Assembly: GCA_964036275.1 (NCBI GenBank)
Contig: OZ038433.1
Span: 25,651,485-25,715,484 of the forward strand
Length of the DNA: 64,000 nt
Reading direction: 5' to 3'
Source: Litoditis marina
Taxonomy: Eukaryota; Nematoda; Chromadorea; Rhabditida; Rhabditidae
Under the pieces are notes generated by a model, which saw nothing but the letters and a program-made list of their open reading frames with translations, was not told where the DNA came from and ran no database searches. Every line of letters starts with the position of its first letter. Position 1 is the first letter of the stretch. Positions 47,628 to 60,000 of this stretch are shown piece by piece. A program made the position numbers and the translations under genes.

Positions 47628-48055
47628 TTAGCCGGTTTTTTGGTGATTTGTAATTCTATAACTATAAAGATTTAGATACTCTGGTACAAACTGTGTCCAC
47701 AACTCCCACTGCCGCTTGTTTTTCCGTGGCTTCTTTCGATGTACACGGCTGTCCATATCCAATAGCAGCTGGTGCCAATACACAACAAAATCGTCCGTCT
47801 TTATGTCGCTGCCATTTTCTGTCCAGGTCACAAGCTAACTATTGTTGGTGTATTCTATATCTATTTTCTAACCGTCTGTTTTGGTGACCCAACCTTTTCC
47901 CGGTTACCTGAGCGAGTAACCGAAAAGCAACTAGTAGTCATCACACTGCACTTGCCGGTCACGGTATCAAGGTTTGATACTGGCAACCCATTTGGGGATT
48001 TGGAACCTATAACTGAGTTATTTATAGGGGCTTCCGATCTATAGTAGTCATTCAC
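47628..48055 (-). CDS. Small unidentified two-exon gene
   Basis: Exon 1 is 47908-48055 and exon 2 is 47628-47818, joined in phase across an 89-bp intron (gtaacc donor, gacctggacag acceptor). An in-frame stop lies immediately before the ATG, so the 112-residue product is complete as read. It begins MNDYYRSEAPINNS and is rich in Ser/Thr/Asn in its first half. The second half carries DDFVVYWHQLLLDMD, a basic HRKKPRKNKRQ patch and WELWTQFVPEYLNLYSY. There is no signal peptide or membrane segment. I do not recognise it; the aromatic-basic C-terminal half looks like a real folded region. Confidence 0.5.
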
Positions 48056-49246
48056 ATAGTTGTATTCGCCAGTGTCCAGAGCTGTTCGAAGCTTTTACAT
48101 CTTATTCATCTTTTGCACCCCTCGCTTGATTACTTCACAATGAATTGAGGAACAGTTTCGCTGCAATCTGGAAACATGTTAAATGGTTGAACATTTGAGA
48201 GTGAAACCTGAAAAACCACGGAAATGAATTGAACTCATTCAAATACGAGTAACGAATTCTTGTCAGATTCCAAAAATTGTACTGTGCCATCTTTTCCCTA
48301 GTAATCCATACGCGAGCGATGATGAAAGAATAAAATAAGTTCCGTTTTGAGATTATAGCGAAACAATCCCTAAGATAAAGTCACAAGTTTACTTCTGGAA
48401 TCATTCGCGCTCATCGAATCTAAAACGAACTACCAATGTTTGTTTTGTGACTTACGAGTTAGTTAGAGTTTACGACTTTTAGTTCTTCCAACCCCGACTT
48501 CCCTGTAATCAATTCGTTTATTTTCTCATTTCGCCTTAGTCAGCATTGCGATAAGAAGCCAATATAGAATGTTGTTCAATTCTTCTCATACTGCAAAAAC
48601 ATAGACACAATATTATACAACAATTGCGCGTTTGAGTGGTTTTGTGATAGGAAGCAATCGACCATATTTAATAGGTTTAATTATCTGATCCCCTCTTTTC
48701 GAATGTATGGTATGATTGACCAATGATCACACAACATCATCAATGATCAAATATCAATTTACCCTATTCCAGTAACAGACAATTTCCGCATTAGTTACGC
48801 CGATCAGTTTGGTCCAGCCTGTCGAATTGTCGATTCAAAATAGAACAGACTTTCTGAAACAAACAATTTGGCTAGGAAGGAACTGTCGGTGTCTAGATTG
48901 ATGTGATTTCAACTATAGACTTTCTACCCGAGACGTAAACAGTCTTCCAAGATGACCATTTCTCTATCCTCCCATCCACTGTTTTTCCTTCGATTTATAG
49001 CCGGGGGGCTTCGCATTTGGGGCGTTTTTCTCTCGCGCATCGCTTCACTTTCGACGCGGATCACGCTTCAGCCAGCATTAACAAATCACATTCCATAGTC
49101 GCTGAACAGCTCAAATCAGACTGTTTTAATGTAATTCCCAGTTGAAGTAAAACTAAAATGGCTGTGTTCGAACCGAGCACGAGGTGAACACGAGATAACC
49201 AAACCTCGAGGATACTATGTTTTAGTTAGGGAGATCAGTTATATTT

Positions 49247-49458
49247 GGGGCGAATTCTTTATTTAACCCGGTATTTCGTTAACCCTAGCCGTTAACCATT
49301 AACCGGGTTACCTGGTTAACCCTTTTGTTAACCACTTGGTGTTAACCACTTGGTGTTAACGAGGGTTAACAAGTGGTTAACAAAAGGGTTAACCAGGAAA
49401 CCCGGTTAAGGTTACCTGGTAGGGTTAACGAAATACCGGGTTCCTTGTGGAATTGGCC
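49247..49458. repeat. GTTAAC-rich palindromic element
   Basis: The left arm starts ggcgaattctttatttaacc, then cggtatttcgttaaccc; the right arm reads gggttaacgaaataccggg. The middle has nested inverted repeats around accacttggtgttaac. It is related to 32411-32600. Confidence 0.75.
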
Positions 49459-49749
49459 TATAGTTGGTGAAAGTTAGTTTTATCGGTTATTTTCTTGAAT
49501 TTCTTCCGTCGCTCTGATATAAGTTTTATCCCACCTTCTCCTCATGAATTGCATATTCTTTCTCCACTATATCACTGCACGTGTTGGGAGTCTAACCAAT
49601 TCTGATTTCACGATGAACGAATGGTATGTACAATAAAAATGAATAGGCACCTATAACCAGAATAAACATCAGAGATTAAGTATTCCCTGCACTTAGTTGA
49701 CAAGTGAAGTGTTTTGCAAGTTTGGTGTGACTGCAAAGTTTTCTTTCGT

Positions 49750-50060
49750 AGTTTCCGGGTCATAACCACCGGGTCGCGCGCGTCTAGCCGGCACAGTGCC
49801 AGTATGGGCGCGGCTGTCATTAGATGACCTTTAGGTCAGCCGTTTGGAGAGAGTGAAAGGCGCAACCACAATACGTCTCTCTCTCTCCTCGTGTATGTGC
49901 AGTGTTGTAATAGACTAGTCGGAGGGGGACATTTGCATAGAGGGCTAGAGTCAGAGAGCACTCTGGCCGGGTGGGCAGGGACGCAGCGTGACTGCGGGGG
50001 ACCAGCCGTCTCTCTCTTTTTACACTTCTTCTCCCGTAGGCGCTGCTGCTGATCCTGCCA
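49750..50060 (+). promoter_or_regulatory. Candidate vinculin promoter / 5' UTR region
   Basis: A locally GC-rich patch (ccgggtcgcgcgcgtctagcc, gccggcacag) carries several ctctctct tracts and lies about 1 kb before the vinculin start codon. A 5' UTR intron would join it to the acceptor at 50971-50980. Placement is inference from base composition. Confidence 0.3.
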
Positions 50061-50970
50061 ATCCTAGCCTATATCTCCCTACAATCGTTCTGCGAGAAAC
50101 AATCGATATTATTAGAATATCTATATTCCATAGTATTGATTCTATTTTCTTTTATTCGATCCAAGTACATCCTGGTTTCCTGCAAATAGAAGTTTTCCTA
50201 CTTTTCTCACGTTCAGTATCGGAACTGAATATGTTATCAGTTAACTATTGGGATTTTTGTTCAAAATAGATAAATTAGGCAAAATAGGTGTTTTACCAAC
50301 TCTGAATTCTCAAAAAAGTAAAAGTGATATATGTTTTTATTGTTTCGATTCCCACGACAATCTATTCACATCTCCGTCTTCTCATCACATTTTTCTCGTT
50401 CTTCGCTATGTTTTTCTCCCATATCGCATTTCCAATCAGCTGCTCAGTCATGAAACATACTGACATAAATAACAATGCTATTAGTCAATCAAATGATCAT
50501 GTAAACCTCATAAATAATACGTGATTGAACTTTAATTATACACTTTCCCATTTTCTGTTGTGTTGTATGAGTGACACGTTTCACGAGTTAACCATAGTAA
50601 TAATCATGAAACTGTCATTTTTGACCGAATGGTTTTCGATACGGAAAATGACGAGGGTTACTAGCTTTTGTTCTTATTACGTAAGACAACATGTGAAAAA
50701 CGATATAAATGTCAAATATTACGTTGCATTTAGTTTTCCCCATTCCCATCGAGAATTTGGCAGTGGGCCAATGAAATTTTGAACAACTCTTTTCCAAACA
50801 CTCAGTGGGAATGACAGGATCTATACTCGAACTTAATATTTTTTGAGCTAAACACATCGGAAAATGGAGAGATGTATTACAAAAGTGCACATATTGTATC
50901 TACAAAATAATTGTATATTTCTTGAATTTGTGTTCCTAGTTTCATTTTTGACGATGTACTTATGAAATGT

Positions 50971-50980
50971 TATTTTCAGT
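50971..50980 (+). promoter_or_regulatory. 3' splice site before the vinculin start (cis or spliced-leader)
   Basis: The sequence ttattttcag lies 33 bases before the vinculin ATG. The 5' UTR after it contains a two-codon upstream open frame (ATG AAC TGA). Nematodes often use such acceptors for spliced-leader addition. Confidence 0.5.
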
Positions 50981-51013
50981 AATGAACTGAATAGACCCTG
51001 GTGAATAGTTAGT

Positions 51014-54000
51014 ATGCCAGTTTTCCACACCAAGACTATCGAGAGCATTCTCGAGCCAGTTGCTCAACAGGTCAGTCAGAGTACAAACTACAATCTCATC
51101 CAACTTCCCTCTTTCCTAATCGTTTCAATTTTCTATTACCCATGACTCTACTAATTTACTTTTATTATAAAAAAAACCTTCAAACTTATACTCCTCCAAG
51201 ATTACAGTGATTTAACCTATCAACTTTCTCCCTGTGCTTGACAAGTGTGAATGTTTCGTCTTCGTGTTGTTTGTGATTATTTGTTTATTGCTAATCCCTC
51301 TGTTTCGATTGTTTACGTCCCTCTAATCCGTCTTTTTTCGCTTCCAAGTCCCTTTTTGTTGCCAGAATGTTTATGTCAACCACCTACTTCTGCTCAATGA
51401 ATAGGCTATCCGGTTGCATGGCATCGATATAGTTTTTCTTCCCTGAATCCGAAACATAAGAGACGGCAGAATATACCGATAAAAACTCAGAAACGCGTTC
51501 AAACTACAACGTTTGTTTTTCAAAGTTTCACGCTCAGACATCCAGAAAAGTTCACAGAACAAGCACCCGCTCTTAAAAGTTTCCTATTCCTACATTTTCC
51601 CAATTCAATGGTGTATCCTTTTCACTCATTTCATTGTTCCTCTCTAATTCTCACCGAGTAGTTGACAATTCCCTGTTTTCACTTTGATTCCGCGCTCAAA
51701 CCTTTTGAAATATATAGACTATCTGAAACATTCGAGTATCAAACATCTATTTCATCGGAAAATGTTTTTGTGCCGGGTTCGTATGGTTGGGATGCCCCGA
51801 GGCGTGGGATGCCATTTGCTTTGCCACTGCCGCTTTACTACATGTTAAATATAGCCCCGATCAACCATCTAAACCAACGACTTTCCAGAGAAATGCACAT
51901 AAAATAACAACGAAGAGTGGGACGAATGAAACTATAACTTTATTGGAGAATGAGGGGATTCTTGAAAATTTTAAAAAGTTAAAAATTTATTCTCTAACCT
52001 AACCATTTCCATCTTTCATCGAGTATTCATACCTTTTCAAGTTACGTGGTCTGTAGATACAATGATCATCGATCTACTATTTCCCAGAGCAGCAAACACA
52101 CTTTTTTCGTAGTTTGATTCCCGTGCGTTATCGTGGTCTGGGCGTAGTTCTTAACTTCTCAACTAATTGCTAGCCAATTGGTCAGCCACTTTTGTAGCCT
52201 CGACGAGCGTGTGTGCATGTCAGAGCGACGCAGAATGTCTTGTATATACTGTCTGTGGCTCCATTGACATGCGTGCTCTCTCGTTATTATAGTATCTAAA
52301 ATACTATTGGATTGGCGCGAACCCCTCTGTGTTTGACTGACTATGACGCTTTCGAGCTCAACTGGAAACCCGCCATATTTTGGTAGCCTCATAATAAACG
52401 ACCATGAAATGTCAGTAGGAATTATAACACATGGCGCTTCCTTTGTATCAAGTTAAACAGATGTTATTTAGATTTGGGACGAAAAAAGGACAAAAATTGA
52501 TTGTCCCATTTTTTTCACTGAACTTTTTGTCGTGCAGGAAAATGTTGCTTCGACCCTCCCCTACCCCTTCTATTGAAGTTACGACATAGGGAGACTACTG
52601 TAGGAAAGTCAGATCACCGGAGGGGGGGGGGGGGGGGGCAATAGTATAAATTTCTCGCTAATCTTTCCTTGATGGGCCATGAAACAATGTGGAATAGTTG
52701 TGTTGTTTGAGAGACGCTTTCGTTGAGTGCTCCGCTCAGGTCAAATACTCTGGCACAAATACGCACACGCTTTGCACCCTCCATTAGATCAATTATAACA
52801 CCATTTGGAATGGATCGAATGATATAGACGATAATTAGGCGGATACACATATAGTAAAATGAAATTATGAAAAAGAAAAAAAGGGAGCCTAAAGTAGAGG
52901 ATGATCTCTGATAGTGCAGATTACATGGGTGACGAATAGCGTTCGATCTCTAATTCACGACTGCAACGCATCGGAATAAAGCTACAAATAAGAACAGTTG
53001 AAATTGAATCATTCTGATCCGGCCTTGCTGACAACCAATTATTAAAGTATTAGCATGAGGGCACTGAGAAACGATCGGTTATTAACAACACATTCTTGAA
53101 AGTTACCACAATTGATTACTTATATAGATGAGAATATACTCGCAATGTATTGATGAAATGTGCACGTCTCATTTGTTTTTTGTTAGTGCTACATCGGTAG
53201 GACTGCATGCTGTTTGGTTCTCTTGCATGCTATATTTTTGGCTTGCACGGTCTCTTCCCAATGGTTGACCGATCTTTCCCTCCATTGCATGCTCTTCATC
53301 GTTTGGTTCATTTCATGTCGTTGTCTACGTTTTCGTGTTGTTCTAGTTGCACTACGTGTTGGCGGTGGCTGATCGGAATGCTGGTGTCGCTCCCGCCGGC
53401 GGTAGTCCGTACACGACGCTCGGTCGCCAGAGCGGCGAGGGCCTGTCGCGGGCCAGTAGCCGGCGTTCCCTGCCGGAGTTCATCTACCCTGACACCATCC
53501 AACAGAGAGTGACGACGGACGACTGCCCCGTCTGCCAGCTGATGTTGCCGAAATCGGCTGGCGGCAACGGATGTGTACGTACTTTATATGTTTTATGTTC
53601 ACTTGGTTTGCTCATTCTGAAGCAGGCCTATACGATGTATGTTGTTCCGTTTTGTTTGTAGTATAGTATATAATACAGTATTGTTTGTAGTTTGATAGTT
53701 TGACCCCGTTGCCTTTCATTAGAAGTACGTAAATCAGAAAAATGTTATGTGCATCGAGATCAAACTACAAACGAGATCTAGTCGCTCGCTTTATCTGTTT
53801 ACTGCTTTCGCACTTTGCACAAAGTTTCGATTTGTTATGGAAACTGGGAAAATGGAACACTAAATTGGAATATTTCCCATTTTGTTTGTGTTGTATACGG
53901 GGGGTCCTTGTCTGGGGTTGATGTTGTCTTTCACGCTATTTGTGTGCGTTTGTATGCTCTGTCTTCTAATCCTCTGCTCATCTCCTTTTTTTTCCATTTT

Positions 54001-57000
54001 CTTTCTTTCTCTCTCTCTCATGATCTCTTTCTCTCTCTGTCTCTGGCCGATTTCCATTCATTTTCCTCATCTTTCATCCGATACCATACCATACCGTTCC
54101 AACCCTCTGTGTTCCAGGTATCCCGCCTAGTGATTCTCCACGAGGAGGCCGAAGATGGAAATGCCATGCCCGACCTCACTCGCCCCGTGGGCCTCGTCTC
54201 GCGGGCAGTCGACAACTTGATCAAGGTAGTTATATCAAAATACCTATTCGCAGCACACGAGTGGAAACGAGAAACAAACCAACCCATAGAAACCATACAC
54301 TTTCAAATGTGAACCTTTTTCACAAAATGCAGAAAGCTAAGCTCGTGAGCTGCTTTTGCTTCAGCAACGAGCTCTTTGTTAAACTTCCTTTCCTGATTCA
54401 TTAAACGTTCTCCGTCGTTCGCAAATATCCATCATGGCTGGCAGTGTATTCGGTACACGAATTAGTCGTTAGTAAAATATGCTCGGAACTGAGCACGTAA
54501 CATAACTAACAAGTTTGTCATATACTTTTCGGTTTTCGGTTGGAAGTACAAGTGGCGTCACATATTGCCTTCGACACATTCCAATGCCACATGTGTTTGA
54601 TTTATGTTTTTGATGACTCTTCCATTCATTCTTCTTTTTCTTCGCAGTCATCTTTCCGCTGAACCAAATTGCAATTAGATACCAATGACTAATTGAGATG
54701 CTGCCACTACAGTATGGTATTCACACTGAGCTGCTTGGAAATAAAAGTCGATAATGCCCCGCCAAAAAATAACCACGCAATGAGTTCGTATGAAACATTG
54801 CAATTTGAATTTGATAGATTGAATAAACTTCGAAAACAATTAATAGATTCACTGTTTCCTAATTCACACGTATTACACGTAACATTCCCTACCGTATATA
54901 GTTTAAGCATACTACTAAGAGAGTACATACTCACTATTCACGTGAACGGTGGGAAACACACTCGAACACTTTTCGATGTTTTTCGATGTTGAGATGGATT
55001 TTCAATTTTCTGCTGGTGTTGAGTAGATTCTCTACACTGTGGACTTATATGCCCCAGGTGGAAATGTGTAGGGGGTGAACACATCTATGTAGTGGTTAAG
55101 TGTCAACATACATAGCATGCGTCAAATTCGTGTTTGAAATGTAGTGGGTTACAATTACAAACAGAGCGAAATCGTCCAACACGCTCTTATGTTTTCGCCC
55201 TGCTTACCGAGAGCGAGCCATTCAAAGGAGACCGCAACACAACTTGAGCAGAGGTTTTGTTCCGGGCTGCTCTTAACTGTGTTGAGATCAGAGAGCATAA
55301 ATAGCTCGTATATTAGTTTTATCAGTCCACGTGACATTCATATGACAATGCCGCACCACACGCAACGCATCCAATCAAAAGTAGAATACAGCAGCTTCAC
55401 CAAAAATCATGTTGCTCTCCGGTCTCCGTTAACACGATATCCATTTGCATTCACGTTTTTTCCTCGACCACACACGCGGTAGGCCAAGTTGGCACAAGTT
55501 GCGCATCTGTTTACCCTGGGATGTAAATGCAACTCGGCCCGCTCCCGCTTTGATCTAAAGTGCATACACAAGATAGGCCTGAGAGGCTGGAAATAGTGCT
55601 ACCGGACGTTGATGAGCGAGCGCCTCTCGCGCCGCACCCGAAAAGTTCACAGAGAATTCTATCAGTCTATTGCTACCAGTCAACTTATAACTACTAGTAA
55701 ATTCAATTCGAAACTGGTTGGTTCTGATTAAGCTTTTTTCCCTTTTTCACCTCTCTGAAATGATCCATGTCCGCCATCTCTTTGTTTAGTGACAGTGACA
55801 GTAATAAGATATTGTTCAAATCCTACATCAACCGCTAAAATTGTGATATGTATTGAACGAATACAATTAAACTCGACCACGCCCCCAGGATGGAGCTAGA
55901 CTTGCCAGCGTAATTGAAAACTGTCAACATTGACCCATAGTGCTCTGAAAGACTGCTGGAAACAAATAGGTTTCGAGTTTCAACTCACATTTTGCACCCA
56001 CCGCTGTCTTGCAATCACGCCTGATTTCTTCATTCCTTCATTTTCTGTGCTCATTACAAATTCTGTCCATTTCAAGATTTCGCGCTCAAAAATTTTCTAT
56101 CTTCGTCCTCTTTCAAAGTGGCGAAGTCGTTTATCACAAGAAAAACCCGCAATTCATCAATCAGATGATTTTCTCTCAGGTTCGCGTGAATCTCACGCCA
56201 GTACGTTGAATTAGAGGCGACTATGTGGGGAATATGTGATTTTAAGACTTATATAATTTCTTTACTTTTGTTGCAGGTGGGTTATGACACGTGCGACAAC
56301 TCAGATGACCGTATCCTGCAGCAAGACATGCCGCCGGCTCTCCAACGAGTAGAACACAGCTCCAGACTGCTGGAAGACTCCTGCCACATGCTCAGAGTAC
56401 GTTTATATTTGAGCTGAAACATTTGCCTCTGGTAGAGCTCGCTTTTTCCAAAGCAAGTCTTTCGATTTGTTGCTCTATCCCGCTGTTATTGTAGTTTGAT
56501 CCCGTTAATTTCAGATAGAAACACTTAATTTGTTGTGGGTATGAGATCGAACTACAGCAAATATTTTGTCGCTTCATAATGTCTTCAGCTCTTTTTTGTG
56601 CGAAAACTATATCGATCGAAAAGTAAAGTACGTGTTGGCTTAGACAAGTTCGGGCTATTAGGTTGTAACATCAATTTTACATAATTACTTTTCAAGCTCT
56701 TATGGTCGAAATGACAACTTCTAGAAAAGTGCAGACGAGCTCTGCATGTTTCTCCAGTAACCAGTAATACTATCAGTGCCATGTTTCTGAGTTCTTGGCT
56801 CGGTGTCAAATTTCATATCCGCGTTCAGTCCAGTACACTTACATTGAGCGCTAGGGGAATTTGCGAATGAAACGACGGAATATAAAGTAAAAATATGAAT
56901 TATTTTTAAATTGTTTCGGTCACGTACATCAAATGCATGTAGCATGTGTACAACGTGTCAAATACATGTATGCGTCAAATGAACATTCTAAATGCAGTAG

Positions 57001-60000
57001 ATTTTTCAGGTTACCGTAGTGTTGATTAAAGGTGGTCTGACAGGAACCGAATCTCGTGTCTAGCGCTCCACGGTTAATCCCGTTTAATCCCAATGCAAAT
57101 GCGCAACAAAAACCCATTTATTGATATTTTTCTGGAACATTTGATCACTATTCATTTGTAGATATTATAAAACGTGGTTTTTGGAGCGTATTTGCATTGG
57201 AACGACGGAATTAACCTTGGAGCGCAAGGCATGAGATTCGGTTCCTGTCAGCCCATCTTCAATATTTCTTCCAGGGCGACCCGTTCTCGGTGCCGGCGCG
57301 CAAGAAGTTGATCGACGGCGCTCGCGGTATCCTCCAGGGGACCTCGGCCCTTCTTCTCTGCTTCGACGAGTCGGAAGTGCGGAAGATCATCCGCGGATGT
57401 CGCAAGGTGCTCGACTACCTCGCCGTCGCCGAGGTCATCGAAAGTATGGAGGACCTCGCACAGTTCGTCAAGGTAGGGTTAAGGGGTTTTCGACTATTTT
57501 TGAGATAAACAGTGATAGGTAATAGTTTGTAGCTGAACCAGATTTAGTTCATTGCACAATTCCGCAAAACAATTTGTATTTTAGTCTCATAATTACAATA
57601 TGCAAACGATCAAAAGTCTTTTCCTTGAAGTAAATTTGTGGTTACCGATCGGCTCAAAAGTCAAGACGATACTGACATACATGTAAAGTATACCTAGTAA
57701 TGTCAAAAACTGTGTTCAAACAGGCTTCGCAACCTGTCACCGTACAATTTTGTTTAGGACATCTCTCCGTGGTTGGCGCGTGTGACGGCTGACGTGAATG
57801 CGCGTCAGCAGGAGTTGACCCACCAGGTGCACCGGGAGATACTCGTCAGATGTCTGGACGCCATCAAGACCCTCTCGCCCATTATGATCTGCGCCATGAA
57901 GATATTCATCCAGATCAGCAGCGATCCCTCGCAACGGGGAGGACCGGAGGCCGCCGAGAACAGGTTGGTCACCCGTAGTTTGGTGGCCGTCACCTTACAC
58001 GAGTTTTGAGTTTTGGTGTGTAACGTTTAACAACAATGTGTGTTTAAAGGTTAGTTTCACGTGACTGCGTGACAGGATAGAAAAGAATATGTTAATAACG
58101 ATTCTGGGTCGCATTCATTACGCTAATGGTTTTTTTCTGTTTTTCTTGAAGGTCTTGAATAACTCAACCGGCTGTTATAGTTTGCCAAGTTCATTACCTA
58201 GCTCAAAGGCCACGATTCATTCGTCTTTACTTAGGTATTTGTAGATGAATAATGTTTCCAGAAACTACCTTGGCCAGCGTATGACAGACGAGATGAACGA
58301 GATCATCCGCGTTCTCCAGTTGACCACCTATGATGAGGATGAGTGGGACGCCGACAACGTGACGGTTATGCGGAAAGCCCTCTCGGCCGCCAAGTCACTG
58401 CTGACAGCCGCCCTCGACTGGCTCGGAGACCCCAAGGCCAGACCTGGTTAGTAGCCGGAAAGTCGAAGAAACAGTTCATTCTCACACTAAATTACTTAAG
58501 TTGATGCCACAACGACCTCATATTTTTTGCTGAATCCGTGCATGTTTATATTTTCAACACTCATAGTTATGTTATGCGAAAAACCAGCACAGACATACTT
58601 TTACGAAACATACAGAAAGGAAGAAACGATGTTGTCAACATGAGAAAACACATGATATACTAATAGAGTGTACAACTGTGCAATACTAGACGTGAAAATT
58701 GCTTCCAGTCATTGCACTGTATTGTTTGCAGGAGCCATCGGAGAGAAGGCGATCCGCCGAATTCTCGACTACGCCGACAGAATCGCGTCTCGCGCCCTGC
58801 CGGAGGACAGCTACGGCATCAAGAGGAACATCTCCGAGATTGCCTCTCTGACCGACAGCATCTGCGAACTCAGAAACCAGGGCAGGTGAGCAAACACAAT
58901 TTACCATGTAATTCTGTCTGAATTTGGTTCACGTGAAACGTGTATTCAATCAGATGTGTAACGGTCATTCACAACTCATTCAGGCCATTCACTTGACTTT
59001 GTCATAATGAAGCCACTCTTACTTTTTTGTAATTGAGAACAGTAGTGCTTCTTTCCCACTTTTCTGCACAATGGAAACGGATTGAATATTTTGAGAGAGA
59101 GCACAAAGGAATAACATGGCAAAGATGTCTAAATATGTTGTAGAGCACCTAATGGCTCACTGCTACGTTGCGGTTAGTTCCCATAGACCGACAGCTGACA
59201 AAACTTCTGCCATCTAGTTGATACTTATATTTGATTTTCCAGATACGAGAATGAAGGTCTGGCTCACAGTTGTGCCGAGAAGTTGAAGGCATTGGTGGGA
59301 ACGAAGAACAGTTCTGGCCTGTTGCCAGACGCTCTCATGAATGCCCAGAAGCACGGAGGAGCCAACCCGGCCCACACGGCAGCCGGAAGACTGGAACAGG
59401 CTCTCAGGTAGAGTGGAACGGAGAGACAGATGACACTTATTGTCATCAATCGTTTGATTCTTTCGATTTATCATTAGAACCAACCCCGAGGTATTATAAT
59501 TGAAGAAAATGAGATATATTACGAGGTACAAAGAAAGCAGGACCTTGAAAAAATTTATTCAACTTATACAAATGTATGAAAAACAAAGAAAAAAAAACGA
59601 GAGATAAAAAGAGACAGAAGTGAGCACTAGCTAACTGATAGGATGATGGGCAGAAACTGGTAGATTGGGATATATCACTGAACACCATTTCGTGACGAGT
59701 TTGGATGATCGAATAGAACATAAATCGTTGAATTTTCAAATGTCAATAACCTGAATCTTATATTGCAGATGGCTGGACAACCCGGGAGTGAACGACAACG
59801 GCCTCGGTCTCCAGGCCATTCGAATGATGACTGATGACGCCAAGAAACTCGCAGATAGACTCAATCCCCAGGATAGGTTGGTCCGACAAATCAGTAGTAC
59901 TTTATTTTAGATATTGACAAAATCTTCGTTGTATTTTGATGTCGACACAGAATATCATTTCAAGATTTCGAAAATCCACCGGATCAAACTACAAACACTG

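Larger units (their letters stand above)
48056..50980. other. Upstream region of vinculin; no other gene seen
   Basis: Apart from the GTTAAC palindrome (49247-49458) and a GC-rich patch (about 49750-50060), this stretch is AT-rich with no supported exon. Open frames at 49988 and 50248-50782 show no recognised similarity. Confidence 0.45.

Noticed and set aside
54693..54992. 99-codon open frame in a vinculin intron
   Set aside because: No splice context or recognised similarity; it lies in AT-rich intron sequence.
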